Shown here piece by piece: positions 28,258-37,649 of a stretch of DNA of 64,000 bases (positions within the stretch are counted from its first letter, which is position 1; each line of letters starts with the position of its first letter). The stretch is from Nocardioides humi. GTDB taxonomy: Bacteria; Actinomycetota; Actinomycetes; Propionibacteriales; Nocardioidaceae. The notes under the pieces are model-generated. The model had not been told where the DNA came from and did not search any database. It worked only from the letters and a program-made list of their open reading frames with translations. The stretch spans positions 372,001 through 436,000 of the forward strand of contig NZ_CP041146.1 of assembly GCF_006494775.1 (NCBI RefSeq). The letters are read 5' to 3'. Made by a program: the position numbers and the translations under genes.

Positions 28258-28282
28258 GTACGTTGTACACTATACATCGTAC
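28258..28282. promoter_or_regulatory. Palindromic operator between TetR and VOC genes
   Basis: GTACGTTGTA (28258-28267) and TACATCGTAC (28273-28282) are complementary at 9 of 10 positions around a 5-base centre. The site is AT-rich for this genome and overlaps possible -10 boxes (TATACA), as expected for a TetR site. Confidence 0.7.
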
Positions 28283-28303
28283 GGAGAAATCCAGGAGGAT
28301 CGC

Positions 28304-28717
28304 ATGCACATCACCGACACCGCCCTCTCCCTCAACGTCCCCGACGTCGAGGCGTCCGCAGCCTGGGTGCGCCGGCACCTCGGCTTCGCCGAGGAGATGG
28401 CCGCCGACGGGTTCTGCTCGCTGGCCCATCCCGAGGCCGGCTGCCATCTCGTCTACCTGCGCACCGGGCTGCCGACCTTCCGGCCGGCGTCCGCCGCGGG
28501 GCGCGCCGACGGGCTGCTCGTCGTCTTCACCGTCGAGGACGTCGACGCCGACTACGCCCGGCTGCGTGAGGAGGGGGTCGACGTGGTCACCCCGATCGAG
28601 ACCGAGCCGTGGGGAGAGCGCTACTTCCAGATGGCCGACCCGAACGGCGTGATCTACCAGCTCGTGCAGTGGGTGACGCCGCCCGACCCGCAGTACGCCG
28701 GCGCAGCCACGCCCTGA
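28304..28717 (+). CDS. VOC-superfamily (glyoxalase-like) protein
   Basis: 137 residues with two beta-alpha-beta-beta-beta units: LSLNVPDVEASAAWVRRHLGF and VVFTVEDVDADYARLREEGV, ending in WGERYFQMADPNGVIYQLVQWV, whose terminal Glu position is Gln here. AGGAGG lies 6 bases upstream of the ATG. Members bind antibiotics or act as dioxygenases or isomerases; which applies is unknown. It is controlled with the divergent TetR, which fits a resistance-type function. Confidence 0.83.
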   Translation: MHITDTALSLNVPDVEASAAWVRRHLGFAEEMAADGFCSLAHPEAGCHLVYLRTGLPTFRPASAAGRADGLLVVFTVEDVDADYARLREEGVDVVTPIETEPWGERYFQMADPNGVIYQLVQWVTPPDPQYAGAATP

Positions 28718-28724
28718 GCCGCTC

Positions 28725-28759
28725 AGTGTCCTGTCAGGTTGAAGCGCTGACAGGACACT
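28725..28759. terminator. Bidirectional terminator with 13-base perfect arms
   Basis: AGTGTCCTGTCAG (28725-28737) pairs perfectly with 28747-28759 around GTTGAAGCG. It lies between the convergent VOC and rseP-like genes and includes part of the rseP TAG stop (28758-28760). Confidence 0.85.
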
Positions 28760-30113
28760 AGGACTCCAGGTGCACCGGTACGACGAGGTCGCCGACGATC
28801 AGCACGACGCCCATCACCAGGATCGCCAGGCCGACGACATAGGCGATCGGCAGCAGCTTCGCCACGTCGACGTACCCGGGGTCGGGCCGGCGCCGCAGCC
28901 GGGCCCAGCCCCGGCGTACCGCCTCCCACAGGGCGCCCGCGATGTGGCCGCCGTCCAGCGGCAGGAGCGGCACGAAGTTGAACATGCCGATGAAGAAGTT
29001 GAAGCCCGCGACCAGCAGGAACAGCGACACGATCTTCGACTGCAGCGGGATCTCGTCGTGGGCGGCCGTCTCGCCGGCCAGGCGGCCGCCGCCGACGATG
29101 CTGACCGGGCCCATCGGGTCGCGCTCCTCGACCCCGACGATCGCCTTCGCGACGCCCCAGACCTTCGCCGGCAGGGTCCCGAGGGCCTTCACGACCTCGA
29201 CGGTCATGTGGCCCATCTGGCCGACGGTGTAGAGCACGCCGCCGGTGGTCGGGTGGTTGTCGGGGACGACGCCGAGGAAGCCGACCTTGTCGTCCACCTT
29301 CCCGCCCACCCGGTCGGGCGGGCGGACGACGGTCTCGGTGCGGAACGGGATCCGCTCCCCGTCGCGCTCAACGACGATCTCGGCCTCGTCGGTGCCATTG
29401 GCCCGGACCAGCCTCTGCACCTGCTCCCAGCTGGTGATCTCGGTGCCGTTGAACGACACGATCCGGTCGCCGGCCCGGATGCCCGCGGAGTACGCCGGCG
29501 TCGGGTCGTCGCGGAGCTCCTCCGCCGTGCACACCCGGCCCGACTCCTCGGCCGGGAGCACGCACGCGTTGACCTCCTGGAGCGTGGTCTCGGCCGTCCG
29601 GTCGCCCGGGTTGCCGTAGGTCGCGAAGACGCCGGCGAAGATCAGGAACGCGATGACGATGTTGACCGTCGGGCCGCCGCCCATGACGACGACCTTCTGC
29701 CACCACGGGAACGTGTAGAACAGCCGGTCGGCGTCCTCGGGGCGGATGGTCTCCCACTCGGCCGCGCGGGCGTCCGAGATGAGCTGGGTGAACATGCCGG
29801 TGTTGGACTTGCGGACCCGGACGACCTGGTTGCCCTCGGCGTCGACCTCGACCCGGTCGGCGAGCTCGACCGCGCCGGGCGGGAGCATGCCGACGATCTT
29901 GACGTAGCCGCCGAGCGGGATCGCCTTGACGCCGTACTCGGTCTCGCCGACCTGCCTGCTCCACACGGTCGGCCCGAAGCCGATGAAGTACTGCGTGACC
30001 TTCCCGCCGAACCTCTTCGCCGGGATCAGGTGGCCGAGCTCGTGGAGCCCGATCGAGGCCAGGATCGCCACCACGAAGACGACGACACCGAGCAGGTAGA
30101 GCAGAGCGGTCAT
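28758..30113 (-). CDS. rseP: Site-2 intramembrane metalloprotease (RseP/RIP1-like)
   Basis: A 451-residue S2P zinc protease. HELGH is at about residues 23-27 in the first helix, a PDZ domain (AYSAGIRAGDRIVSFNGTEI) is central, and the last zinc ligand is in NFVPLLPLDGGHIAGAL. It cleaves membrane anti-sigma factors or similar proteins within the bilayer. The start overlaps the dxr stop by 4 bases; dxr-rseP-ispG is the conserved actinobacterial order. Confidence 0.92.
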   Translation of the reverse strand: MTALLYLLGVVVFVVAILASIGLHELGHLIPAKRFGGKVTQYFIGFGPTVWSRQVGETEYGVKAIPLGGYVKIVGMLPPGAVELADRVEVDAEGNQVVRVRKSNTGMFTQLISDARAAEWETIRPEDADRLFYTFPWWQKVVVMGGGPTVNIVIAFLIFAGVFATYGNPGDRTAETTLQEVNACVLPAEESGRVCTAEELRDDPTPAYSAGIRAGDRIVSFNGTEITSWEQVQRLVRANGTDEAEIVVERDGERIPFRTETVVRPPDRVGGKVDDKVGFLGVVPDNHPTTGGVLYTVGQMGHMTVEVVKALGTLPAKVWGVAKAIVGVEERDPMGPVSIVGGGRLAGETAAHDEIPLQSKIVSLFLLVAGFNFFIGMFNFVPLLPLDGGHIAGALWEAVRRGWARLRRRPDPGYVDVAKLLPIAYVVGLAILVMGVVLIVGDLVVPVHLES

Positions 30114-31212
30114 GGGCGGGATGCGGTCCTCGGTTCGATGAGCTGGGTGGCCGCCTCCCGCGCCCACGCGTCGGCCGCGAGCACGTCGTCGAGGGAGAGC
30201 TGCCCCTCCGAGGGTACGTCGTGGGCGGCTACGAGGTCGGCAACGACGTCGACGATGCCGGTGAACGCCAGCCGGCCGGTGCGGAAGGCGTCCACGGCGA
30301 CCTCGTTGGCCGCGTTGTAGACGGCGGGGGCGGTGCCGCCCCGCTCCCCCGCCTGCCGGGCCAGCGCCACCGCGGGGAAGGCCTCGTCGTCGAGGGGAGG
30401 AACTGCCAGGTCTCCGGCGTGGTCCAGTCCACGGCGGGCGCCGAGTCCGGCACCCGCTCGGGCCAGGCGAGGCCGAGCGCGATCGGGATCAGCATGGTCG
30501 GCGGGCTCGCCTGCACCAGGGTCGAGCCGTCGACGAACTCCACCATCGAGTGCACGACGCTGGTCGGGTGCACCACGACCTCGATCCGGTCGTAGGGCAC
30601 GCCGAAGAGCAGGTGCGCCTCGATCACCTCCAGCCCCTTGTTGACCAGGGTCGCGGAGTTGATGGTGATGACCGGGCCCATGTCCCAGGTGGGATGGTTG
30701 CCCGCCTGCTCCGGGGTGACGTCGGCGAGCTCGGCGCGGGTCCGGCCGCGGAAGGGTCCGCCGCTGGCGGTGAGCACCAGCCGTCGTACCTCGTCGGGGG
30801 TGCTGCCGCGCAGGCACTGCGCGAGCGCGCTGTGCTCGGAGTCGACCGGCACGATCTGCCCCGGCGCGGCCCGCTCCAGCACCAGCGGGCCGGCCATGAC
30901 GAGTGACTCCTTGTTGGCCAGCGCGAGGGTGGTGCCGGCGTCGAGCGCCGCCAGCGTGGGCCGGAGGCCGACGGCGCCGGTGATGCCGTTCAGCACGACG
31001 TCGCACGGCCGCTGGGCCGCCTCGACGCTCGCCTCCTCCCCCAGCCCGTGATACGCCGGCGCGAACTCGGCCACCTGCTGGGCGAACAGGTCCGGGCTGC
31101 CGCCGCCCGCGGTCAGCCCGACCACCCGGAAGCGGTCGGGGTTGGCGCGCACCAGGTCCAGCGCCTGGGTGCCGATCGAGCCGGTCGAGCCGAGGATGAC
31201 GACGTCCTTCAC
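30110..31212 (-). CDS. dxr: 1-deoxy-D-xylulose 5-phosphate reductoisomerase (one apparent 1-base deletion)
   Basis: Dxr: NADPH motif [13 protein letters not shown] at the N-terminus, then [32 protein letters not shown] and [12 protein letters not shown]. It makes MEP, the committed step of isoprenoid synthesis. The frame breaks at the G4 run 30394-30397 (plus strand); one extra base gives [15 protein letters not shown] and a normal 367-residue protein. The GTG at 31212 directly precedes the first conserved strand. An essential gene in organisms relying on the MEP route, so an assembly error is likely. Confidence 0.9.
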
Positions 31213-31317
31213 CCGGTCATCCTCGCAGGACGGGCGCGGCCGCCCGGGCGGGTGAGGTGGCTCGCCGGGTGAGAAACGCCTCAAATGCCGGACCGGAGGG
31301 GGCTCAGCGTCCATGCT

Positions 31318-32418
31318 GTGCGCGTGCATCGTCCGGTCCGTGCTCTCCTCACCGTGCTCTTCCTCGTCGCCAGCGTGGCGATCGCCGCCCCGGCTCCGGC
31401 CGCGCCGCTCCCGCGCGCGAAGGGCTGCAAGGGCCTGGTCGCGCTCACCTTCGACGACGGTCCGGCGCGGGGCACCACCCACCGCCTGCTGCAGATCCTG
31501 CAGAAGAAGCGGGTCCCGGCGACCTTCTTCATGGTCGGCCAGCGGGTCGCCGCCGACCCCCGCGCGGCGCGCGAGGTCGAGCGGGCCGGCTTCCTGACCG
31601 CCAACCACAGCTGGGACCACCGGGACATGCGCACCCAGTCCTACCGCGAGGTCCGGCAGTCGCTGCGCGCCACCCGCCGCGCGATGAAGCGGGCCGGGCT
31701 GCACCCGACCGACCTGATGCGCCCGCCGTACGGCGCGCTCGCCCCGCCCGCGCGCAGGGCGATCCGCGACGCCGGCTACGTGCCGGTCATGTGGAGTGCC
31801 GACTCGCTGGACTGGAAGTCCGGCGACGCCGACCAGATCGCGCGCCGCATCCTCGGCGGCCTGCGCCCCGGGAAGAGGAATATCGTGCTCCAGCACGACG
31901 GCGTGAACCGGTCCCCGATCTCGGTCGCCGCCGTGAGCCAGGTGATCCGGGTGGCGAAGCGGCGCGGGTACTGCTTCACCGCCCTGGACGAGCGGGGCCG
32001 TCCGGGCTTCCCCACGCCGACGGTGACCGCGACCGCGAAGGACGGCACCGAGGGCGGCGAGGCCGTCGTCACCCTCCGGCTGGACAAGCCCGCCGGCCGC
32101 GACACGGCCGTGGTGGTCGAGGCGCTGTCCGGTACGGCGACCGTCGGCGCCGACCTGCCGCCGCTGCACCTGCGCGTGGAGATCCCGGCCGGCCGGCTGA
32201 AGGCCAAGGTGCGGATCCCGATCACGGCGGACGCGGTGGCCGAGCCCACCGAGCACTTCACGCTCCGGCTGCGTCACCCCGAGGGCCTGCGGATCGTCCA
32301 GGAGACGACGCAGGTCGCCGTCCTCGACGTGCCCCCGCCGACCGCTCCGGCCGCTCCGGCCACCCGGACCGACCTGCCCGGACCGCCGTTCCTGGCGCTC
32401 GGGCCGAAGTACAGCTAG
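31318..32418 (+). CDS. Secreted polysaccharide deacetylase with C-terminal Calx-beta-like domain
   Basis: About 366 residues. Signal peptide ([24 protein letters not shown]), then a NodB domain with all five motifs: TFDDGP, NHSWDH, RPPYG, DSLDW and VLQHDG, so the metal site looks intact. Residues after about 235 ([21 protein letters not shown], then [22 protein letters not shown]) resemble a Calx-beta repeat. It probably deacetylates cell-wall or exported glycans. GTG at 31318 is preferred because GGAGGGGG lies upstream; an ATG at 31285 is also in frame. Confidence 0.82.
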   Translation: MRVHRPVRALLTVLFLVASVAIAAPAPAAPLPRAKGCKGLVALTFDDGPARGTTHRLLQILQKKRVPATFFMVGQRVAADPRAAREVERAGFLTANHSWDHRDMRTQSYREVRQSLRATRRAMKRAGLHPTDLMRPPYGALAPPARRAIRDAGYVPVMWSADSLDWKSGDADQIARRILGGLRPGKRNIVLQHDGVNRSPISVAAVSQVIRVAKRRGYCFTALDERGRPGFPTPTVTATAKDGTEGGEAVVTLRLDKPAGRDTAVVVEALSGTATVGADLPPLHLRVEIPAGRLKAKVRIPITADAVAEPTEHFTLRLRHPEGLRIVQETTQVAVLDVPPPTAPAAPATRTDLPGPPFLALGPKYS

Positions 32419-33410
32419 GTTCCGGCGTCGGTGAGCCGGTCGGCCGCGGTGTGCGGGTCGACCTCGCCGGCGACCACGGCCGCGGCGAGCTCGTCGAGCA
32501 GGTCGCCGTCGCCGACGCTCCCCCAGCGGCGCCGGAGCGCGGTGAGGGCGAGGGCCTCGATCTCGTCGCGCGCCCGGCGCACCCGGCGACGCCGGAGCTC
32601 GCCGCTCTCCCGCAGCCACGCGGCGTGCTCGTCGAGCGCGTCCGCGACGTCGGCGATGCCGTCCCCCGTGGACGCGACGGTCTTGAGCACCGGCGGACGC
32701 CAGGCGCCCTCGCGGCGCTCGGCGAGGCCGAGCATCGAGCGCAGGTCGCGGCGCACCTTGTCGGCGCCGTCGCGGTCGGACTTGTTGACGACGTAGAGGT
32801 CGCCGATCTCGAGGATGCCGGCCTTCGCCGCCTGGATCCCGTCGCCCATGCCGGGTGCGAGGAGCACGATGGTGGAGTCGGCCTGGCCGGCGATCTCGAC
32901 CTCGCTCTGGCCGACGCCGACGGTCTCGACGAGGACGACGTCGAAGCCGGCGGCGTCGAGCACCCGCAGCGCCTGCGGGGTCGTCCAGGCGAGCCCGCCG
33001 AGGTGGCCGCGGGCGGCCATCGACCGGATGAAGACCCCGGGGTCGAGGACGTGGTCGCCCATCCGGATCCGGTCGCCGAGCAGGGCGCCGCCGGAGAACG
33101 GCGAGGACGGGTCCACCGCCAGGACGGCGACCCGCCGGTCGCGCCGCCGGAGCTCGCCGATCAGCGCGTTGGTGGACGTCGACTTGCCGACTCCCGGGGC
33201 GCCGGTGATGCCGACGACGTGGGCGTGCCCGGCGTACGGCGCGAGGGTGCGCGCCAGCTCCGGCAGGAGCGGCGACTCGTCCTCCACGAGCGACACCAGC
33301 CGGCCCACGGAGCGGGGATCGCCCTCGCGAGCGCGGGCCACCAGGTCGGGAACGGCCGCCGCGGTGATCCCGCGGCGGCCGCCCCGTGGTGCCTGTGGTG
33401 CTTCGGTCAA
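32415..33410 (-). CDS. meaB: MeaB/ArgK G-protein chaperone of B12-dependent mutases
   Basis: About 331 residues. G1 motif GAPGVGKST, then [20 protein letters not shown], the switch region [15 protein letters not shown] and G4 NKSD are all present. MeaB loads adenosylcobalamin onto methylmalonyl- or ethylmalonyl-CoA mutase and prevents its inactivation. It follows the thiolase gene by 11 bases. The start is uncertain: a TTG at 33410 is the first in-frame initiator that leaves the N-terminal helices. A mutase (ecm) is at 51005 in this window. Confidence 0.9.
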   Translation of the reverse strand: MTEAPQAPRGGRRGITAAAVPDLVARAREGDPRSVGRLVSLVEDESPLLPELARTLAPYAGHAHVVGITGAPGVGKSTSTNALIGELRRRDRRVAVLAVDPSSPFSGGALLGDRIRMGDHVLDPGVFIRSMAARGHLGGLAWTTPQALRVLDAAGFDVVLVETVGVGQSEVEIAGQADSTIVLLAPGMGDGIQAAKAGILEIGDLYVVNKSDRDGADKVRRDLRSMLGLAERREGAWRPPVLKTVASTGDGIADVADALDEHAAWLRESGELRRRRVRRARDEIEALALTALRRRWGSVGDGDLLDELAAAVVAGEVDPHTAADRLTDAGT

Positions 33411-33421
33411 GCCGGTTCTCG

Positions 33422-34618
33422 TCAGGCGGGAACCCGGATGACCAGGGCGTCGCCCTGGCCGCCGCCGCCGCAGAGGGCGGCCGCGCCGACGCCGCCGCCG
33501 CGGCGCTTGAGCTCGAGCGCGAGGTGCAGCGTGATCCGCGCGCCGGAGGCGCCGAGCGGGTGGCCGATGGCGATCGCGCCGCCGTTGACGTTGACCTTGT
33601 CCTCGTCGATGCCGAGGGCGCGGGCGGACTCGATGCCGACCGCGGCGAAGGCCTCGTTGAACTCGACCAGGTCGAGGTCGGCGGCGCTCAGGCCGGCCTT
33701 GTCGAGGGCCTTCTTCGTGGCGTTGGCGGGCTGCAGCTGCAGGGTCGAGTCGGGGCCGGCGACCTGGCCGTGGCTGACGATCTCGGCGAGGATCGGCAGG
33801 CCGAGCTCCTCGGCCTTGCTCCTGCTCGTCACGACCACGGCGGCGGCGCCGTCGGAGATCTGCGACGCGGAGCCGGCGGTGATCGTGCCGTCCTTGGAGA
33901 ACGCCGGGCGCAGCTTGGCCAGCGACTCCGCGGTGGTGTCGCCGCGGACGCCCTCGTCGGCGCTGACGACGACCGGGTCGCCCTTGCGCTGCGGGATGCT
34001 CACCGGGACGATCTCGTCGTCGAAGACGCCGTTCTTCTGCGCGGCGGCGGCGAGCTGGTGGGAGCGGGCGGAGAACTCGTCCTGCTCCTCGCGGCTCAGC
34101 GGGTTCTCGCGGTCGGCGTTGACGGCCTCGGTCAGGTTGCCCATCGCCTGCTGGGTGGCCTGGTCGTAGAGCGCGTCGTAGGCCATCGAGTCGACGAGCG
34201 CGGTGTCGCCGTACTTGAAGCCCTCGCGGCTCTTGGGCAGCAGGTGCGGGGCGTTGGTCATCGACTCGGTGCCGCCCGCGACGACGATCTCGGCCTCGCC
34301 CGCGCGGATCAGCTGGTCGGCCTGCGCGATGGCGTTGATGCCGGAGAGGCAGACCTTGTTGATCGTGATGGAGGGGACGCTCAGCGGCAGTCCGGCCTTG
34401 ATGCCGGCGGTGCGGGCCGGGTTCTGGCCGGCACCGGCCTGCAGGACCTGGCCGACGATGAGGTAGTCGACCTGGTCGGGGGCCACGCCCGCCTTCTCCA
34501 GCGCGCCCTTGATCGCGACACCGGCGAGGTCGGCGGCCGAGAGGGTCTTCAGGCCGCCGAGCAGGCGGCCGATCGGCGTACGCGCGCCGGCGACGATGAC
34601 GCTGGGGTTGTCGGACAT
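33422..34618 (-). CDS. Acetyl-CoA C-acetyltransferase (thiolase)
   Basis: A 398-residue biosynthetic-type thiolase. Nucleophilic Cys90 is in INKVCLSG; the His of [11 protein letters not shown] and the second Cys in CGGGGQGD complete the site. It condenses two acetyl-CoA to acetoacetyl-CoA, the entry of the ethylmalonyl-CoA route. GGAGGAAAC precedes the ATG. It is divergent from the epimerase gene; the gap holds a copy of the shared motif at 34658-34674. Confidence 0.94.
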   Translation of the reverse strand: MSDNPSVIVAGARTPIGRLLGGLKTLSAADLAGVAIKGALEKAGVAPDQVDYLIVGQVLQAGAGQNPARTAGIKAGLPLSVPSITINKVCLSGINAIAQADQLIRAGEAEIVVAGGTESMTNAPHLLPKSREGFKYGDTALVDSMAYDALYDQATQQAMGNLTEAVNADRENPLSREEQDEFSARSHQLAAAAQKNGVFDDEIVPVSIPQRKGDPVVVSADEGVRGDTTAESLAKLRPAFSKDGTITAGSASQISDGAAAVVVTSRSKAEELGLPILAEIVSHGQVAGPDSTLQLQPANATKKALDKAGLSAADLDLVEFNEAFAAVGIESARALGIDEDKVNVNGGAIAIGHPLGASGARITLHLALELKRRGGGVGAAALCGGGGQGDALVIRVPA

Positions 34619-34657
34619 GTTTCCTCCGTGCAGACGTGTGGTCGGAACGTTTGCGAC

Positions 34658-34674
34658 TGTACTCGGGGGTAGCC
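34658..34674. promoter_or_regulatory. Candidate shared operator, weakest copy (thiolase/epimerase)
   Basis: On the thiolase strand it reads GGCTACC-CCCG-AGTACA, matching GGTTACC-N4-GGTA at 9 of 11 fixed positions. It overlaps a possible thiolase -10 (TACAGT). See the copies upstream of ccr, the 3-hydroxybutyryl-CoA dehydrogenase and ecm. Confidence 0.45.
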
Positions 34675-34770
34675 GGAGCGAGCGAGGGGTCCACCGTGCG
34701 GTCGGTGAGTCGCTCGTCACACGGCGGGCGGGCGCCCGGCGACGGCAGGGGCGACGGCACAATGGCCCGC

Positions 34771-35223
34771 ATGAGCATCACAGACGGCGTCCCCACCCAC
34801 CTCTTCACGGCGATCGACCACGTCGGCATCGCGGTGCCCGACCTGGACGACGCGATCGCGTTCTACCGCGACAACTTCGGCATGCACGTCACGCACGAGG
34901 AGACCAACGAGGAGCAGGGCGTGCGCGAGGCGATGGTCGCCGTCGGCGACACCGACTCCCGGATCCAGCTGCTCGCCCCGCTCAACGCGGACTCGACGAT
35001 CGCCAAGTTCCTCGACCGCAGCGGCCCGGGCCTGCAGCAACTCGCCTACCGCGTCACCGACCTCGACCAGGTCTCCGCCATCCTGCGCGAGCGCGGCCTG
35101 CGCCTGCTCTACCCCGAAGCCCGCCGCGGCACCGCCGACAGCCGGATCAACTTCGTGCACCCCAAGGACGCCGGCGGGGTCCTCGTCGAGCTCGTGGAGC
35201 CCGCTGCCGACGGGGGTCACTGA
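34771..35223 (+). CDS. mce: Methylmalonyl-CoA epimerase
   Basis: A 150-residue VOC-fold epimerase: [36 protein letters not shown], and the C-terminal [18 protein letters not shown] with the metal-binding His and Glu. It interconverts R and S forms of methylmalonyl-CoA, and ethylmalonyl-CoA epimerase activity is known in relatives. CACAAT (34758-34763) lies 7 bases before the ATG at 34771, so I prefer this leaderless start to ATG 34762. Its 3' end overlaps the opposite-strand pxpC end by 7 bases. Confidence 0.92.
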   Translation: MSITDGVPTHLFTAIDHVGIAVPDLDDAIAFYRDNFGMHVTHEETNEEQGVREAMVAVGDTDSRIQLLAPLNADSTIAKFLDRSGPGLQQLAYRVTDLDQVSAILRERGLRLLYPEARRGTADSRINFVHPKDAGGVLVELVEPAADGGH

Positions 35224-36071
35224 GCCCAACGGAATTGGACCTGCTCGCCCGGGCGGAGCTGGGCCAGGCGGTCGGTGTCGGCGTCGGCGACCACGCCGAT
35301 CACGGGGTAGCCGCCGGTGACGGGGTGGTCGGGGCCGAACACGACCGGCGCCCCGCCCGGCGGCACCTGGATCGCCCCGCGCAGGGCGCCCTCGCTCGGG
35401 AGCTCGCCCCTCGCCGGCGCCGGGGTGAGCGGCTCGCCCTCGAGGCGCAGGCCCACCCGGTCGCTCGCGGCGCCGACCCGCCAGACCTGTTCCACCAGCC
35501 GGTCGGCGGCGTCCACCCAGTCGTCCCGCGGGCCGCGGACGACGCGCAGCACCGGCCGGTCGTCGTACGCCGCCGGGGGCACGGCGTCGACGAGCATCTC
35601 TCCCGCCACGTCCCTCCCGACGGGCAGGAGGTCGCCCGCCGCCAACGGCGCGGGGCCGAGCCCGGAGAGCGTGTCGCGCGAGCGCGAGGCCAGCAGCGGC
35701 GGCACGCCGAATCCGCCGCGCACGCCGAGATAGGACCGCAGTCCGGACGGCGGCACGCCCAGCCGCAGCCGCTGGCCCGGCTGCAGCGCGAGCACCGCGC
35801 CGGTCGGCTCGGGCCGCCCGTCGACGTCGAGGGGCACGGGCGCGCCGGTCACGCAGGCCCACACCACGCCGGTCGCCTCGACCTCGAGCCCGCCCAGCAC
35901 CACCTCCACGGCCGCGGCGCCGTCGGCGTTGCCGAGCAGCCGCTCCCCCAGCGCGTACGACGCCCGGTCGGCCGCGCCGCTCGCGCCCACCCCGATCGCG
36001 GCGTACCCGGGCCGGCCGGCGTCCTGCACCAGGCAGGGCCCGCCGACGGCGCGGACCAGCAGCGCGGTCAC
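35217..36071 (-). CDS. pxpC: 5-oxoprolinase subunit C (biotin-dependent carboxyltransferase domain family)
   Basis: A 284-residue protein of the KipA/AHS2 family: VQDAGRPGYAAIGVGASGAADRAS, SYLGVRGGF and the FGPDHPVTGGYPVIGVV segment. With PxpA and PxpB it forms the ATP-dependent 5-oxoprolinase that returns cyclised glutamate (5-oxoproline) to glutamate. GTG start 7 bases after the pxpB stop. Last gene of pxpABC. Confidence 0.9.
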   Translation of the reverse strand: MTALLVRAVGGPCLVQDAGRPGYAAIGVGASGAADRASYALGERLLGNADGAAAVEVVLGGLEVEATGVVWACVTGAPVPLDVDGRPEPTGAVLALQPGQRLRLGVPPSGLRSYLGVRGGFGVPPLLASRSRDTLSGLGPAPLAAGDLLPVGRDVAGEMLVDAVPPAAYDDRPVLRVVRGPRDDWVDAADRLVEQVWRVGAASDRVGLRLEGEPLTPAPARGELPSEGALRGAIQVPPGGAPVVFGPDHPVTGGYPVIGVVADADTDRLAQLRPGEQVQFRWAQ

Positions 36072-36078
36072 GGGATGC

Positions 36079-36720
36079 TCACCGGGCCGCCTCGAAGCGC
36101 ACCGTCGCACCGGCGGTCAGCAGCGCCGGCGGGTCGCGGTCGAGGTCCCACAGCGGCAGGTCGGTGCGGCCGATCAGCTGCCACCCACCGGGCGATGCGC
36201 GGGGGTAGACCCCGCTGAACTCCCCCGCCAGCCCGACCGATCCGGCCGGCACGCCGGTCCGCGGCTCGGACCGGCGCGGCACCCGCAGCCGCGGGTCGCC
36301 GCCCACGAGATAGGCGAAGCCCGGCGCGAAGCCCCCGAACGCCACCCGCCACGGCGTCCCCGTGTGCGCCGCCACCACCTCCCGCTCCCCCAGCCCGGTC
36401 AGGCTCGCCACCGCCGCCAGGTCCGGGCCGTCGTACACGACCGGGATCACGACCTCGCCGGCCGTGTCGCCGCGCACCGTCCGTCTGTGTCGTCCCGAGC
36501 GCTCCGCGACGACCGATCCGGTCGGTACGACGCTCCGGAGCCGGTCGCGAGGGACGCCCGGACGCGCCACGACCAGCACGGTGCGGGCGCCGGGGACGAC
36601 GTCGGCGAGGAGGTCCGCGGCGGCGGGGTGGGCGCGGACCAGGTCGGCGAGGGCGACCACGGACGCGGTGTCGTCGAGCTCGACGAGGAGCCCGCGGTCG
36701 CCGTACGGGAGCAGCCTCAT
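36079..36720 (-). CDS. pxpB: 5-oxoprolinase subunit B
   Basis: A 213-residue AHS1/KipI-family protein: [15 protein letters not shown] at the start and [43 protein letters not shown] and [10 protein letters not shown] in the C-terminal half. It pairs with PxpC in the 5-oxoprolinase complex. ATG overlapping the pxpA stop by 4 bases. Confidence 0.92.
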   Translation of the reverse strand: MRLLPYGDRGLLVELDDTASVVALADLVRAHPAAADLLADVVPGARTVLVVARPGVPRDRLRSVVPTGSVVAERSGRHRRTVRGDTAGEVVIPVVYDGPDLAAVASLTGLGEREVVAAHTGTPWRVAFGGFAPGFAYLVGGDPRLRVPRRSEPRTGVPAGSVGLAGEFSGVYPRASPGGWQLIGRTDLPLWDLDRDPPALLTAGATVRFEAAR

Positions 36721-37469
36721 CCGAAGGAGCCGACCGCGATCCCGGCCTCGCCCAGGGCCGCCCGCACCGCCGCGGCGAGGGCGGGCGCGCCGGGCGAGTC
36801 GCCGTGGACGCAGAGCGAGCGCACCTCGCCGCTGCGGGCCAGCACCACGGCCTGGGCCGCCGCAGCGGCCGGGTCGGTGAGCACGGCGCCGGGCGCCGAG
36901 CGCGGCACCAGGCCGCCGTCCGGCAGGTAGGCGCGGTCGGCGAAGCCCTCCCCGACCACCTCCAGGCCCGCGTCCGCGGCGGCCGCCAGGAAGGACGAGC
37001 CGGCCAGTCCCAGCACCGGGAGCCCGCCGTAGGCACGCACGGCGCCGACCACCGCGTCCGCCTGCTCGGGGTCGCGGGAGACCGCGTGGTAGAGCGCGCC
37101 GTGCGGCTTGACGTAGGCGACCCGGCCGCCGGCCGCGCGCGCGATGCCGTCGAGCGCGCCGAGCTGGTAGAGGACCTCGGCCTCGAGCTCGGCGGCCGGC
37201 ACGTCGACGTACCGGCGCCCGAAGCCGGCGAGGTCGCGGTAGCCCACCTGGGCGCCGATGGCGACGCCCAGCGACACCGCGAGCTCGCAGGTACGCCGCA
37301 GCGTGAGCGGGTCGCCGGCGTGGAAGCCGCAGGCCACGTTGGCGCTCGTCAGGTGCGGGAGCAGGGCGTCGTCGTCGCCGAGCCGCCACCGCCCGAAGGA
37401 CTCGCCGACGTCGGCGTTGAGGTCGACGACCCCCTCCTTCGTGGACGGGCGACCCGGATGCGACGTCAT
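36717..37469 (-). CDS. pxpA: 5-oxoprolinase subunit A (LamB/YcsF family)
   Basis: A 250-residue LamB/YcsF protein with [39 protein letters not shown] and VKPHGALYH motifs. It is the third 5-oxoprolinase subunit and leads the pxpABC operon. A CACGAT -10 box on the minus strand (37476-37481) lies 6 bases before the ATG, suggesting a leaderless message. The operon splits the ethylmalonyl-CoA genes mce and ccr. Confidence 0.92.
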   Translation of the reverse strand: MTSHPGRPSTKEGVVDLNADVGESFGRWRLGDDDALLPHLTSANVACGFHAGDPLTLRRTCELAVSLGVAIGAQVGYRDLAGFGRRYVDVPAAELEAEVLYQLGALDGIARAAGGRVAYVKPHGALYHAVSRDPEQADAVVGAVRAYGGLPVLGLAGSSFLAAAADAGLEVVGEGFADRAYLPDGGLVPRSAPGAVLTDPAAAAAQAVVLARSGEVRSLCVHGDSPGAPALAAAVRAALGEAGIAVGSFG

Positions 37470-37568
37470 GGCCCTATCGTGGCCCATCGACGCGCCGCCG
37501 AGCCCAGGACGGTGCAGCCGCCGCGCGTGACCCTCGGTGAGACGAGCGTCACGAACCCCCCACCCGGA

Positions 37569-37585
37569 GGTTACCGACGGGTATC
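37569..37585. promoter_or_regulatory. Candidate shared operator upstream of ccr
   Basis: GGTTACC-GACG-GGTATC, 64 bases before the ccr start and in the gene's orientation. It is the same motif as upstream of the 3-hydroxybutyryl-CoA dehydrogenase and ecm. Confidence 0.6.
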
Positions 37586-37649
37586 TTCGCGGCGGCCGTA
37601 TTGCCATCCAGCCCGACTGGCACGCACCGATCCCAGGGAGACGACGACC

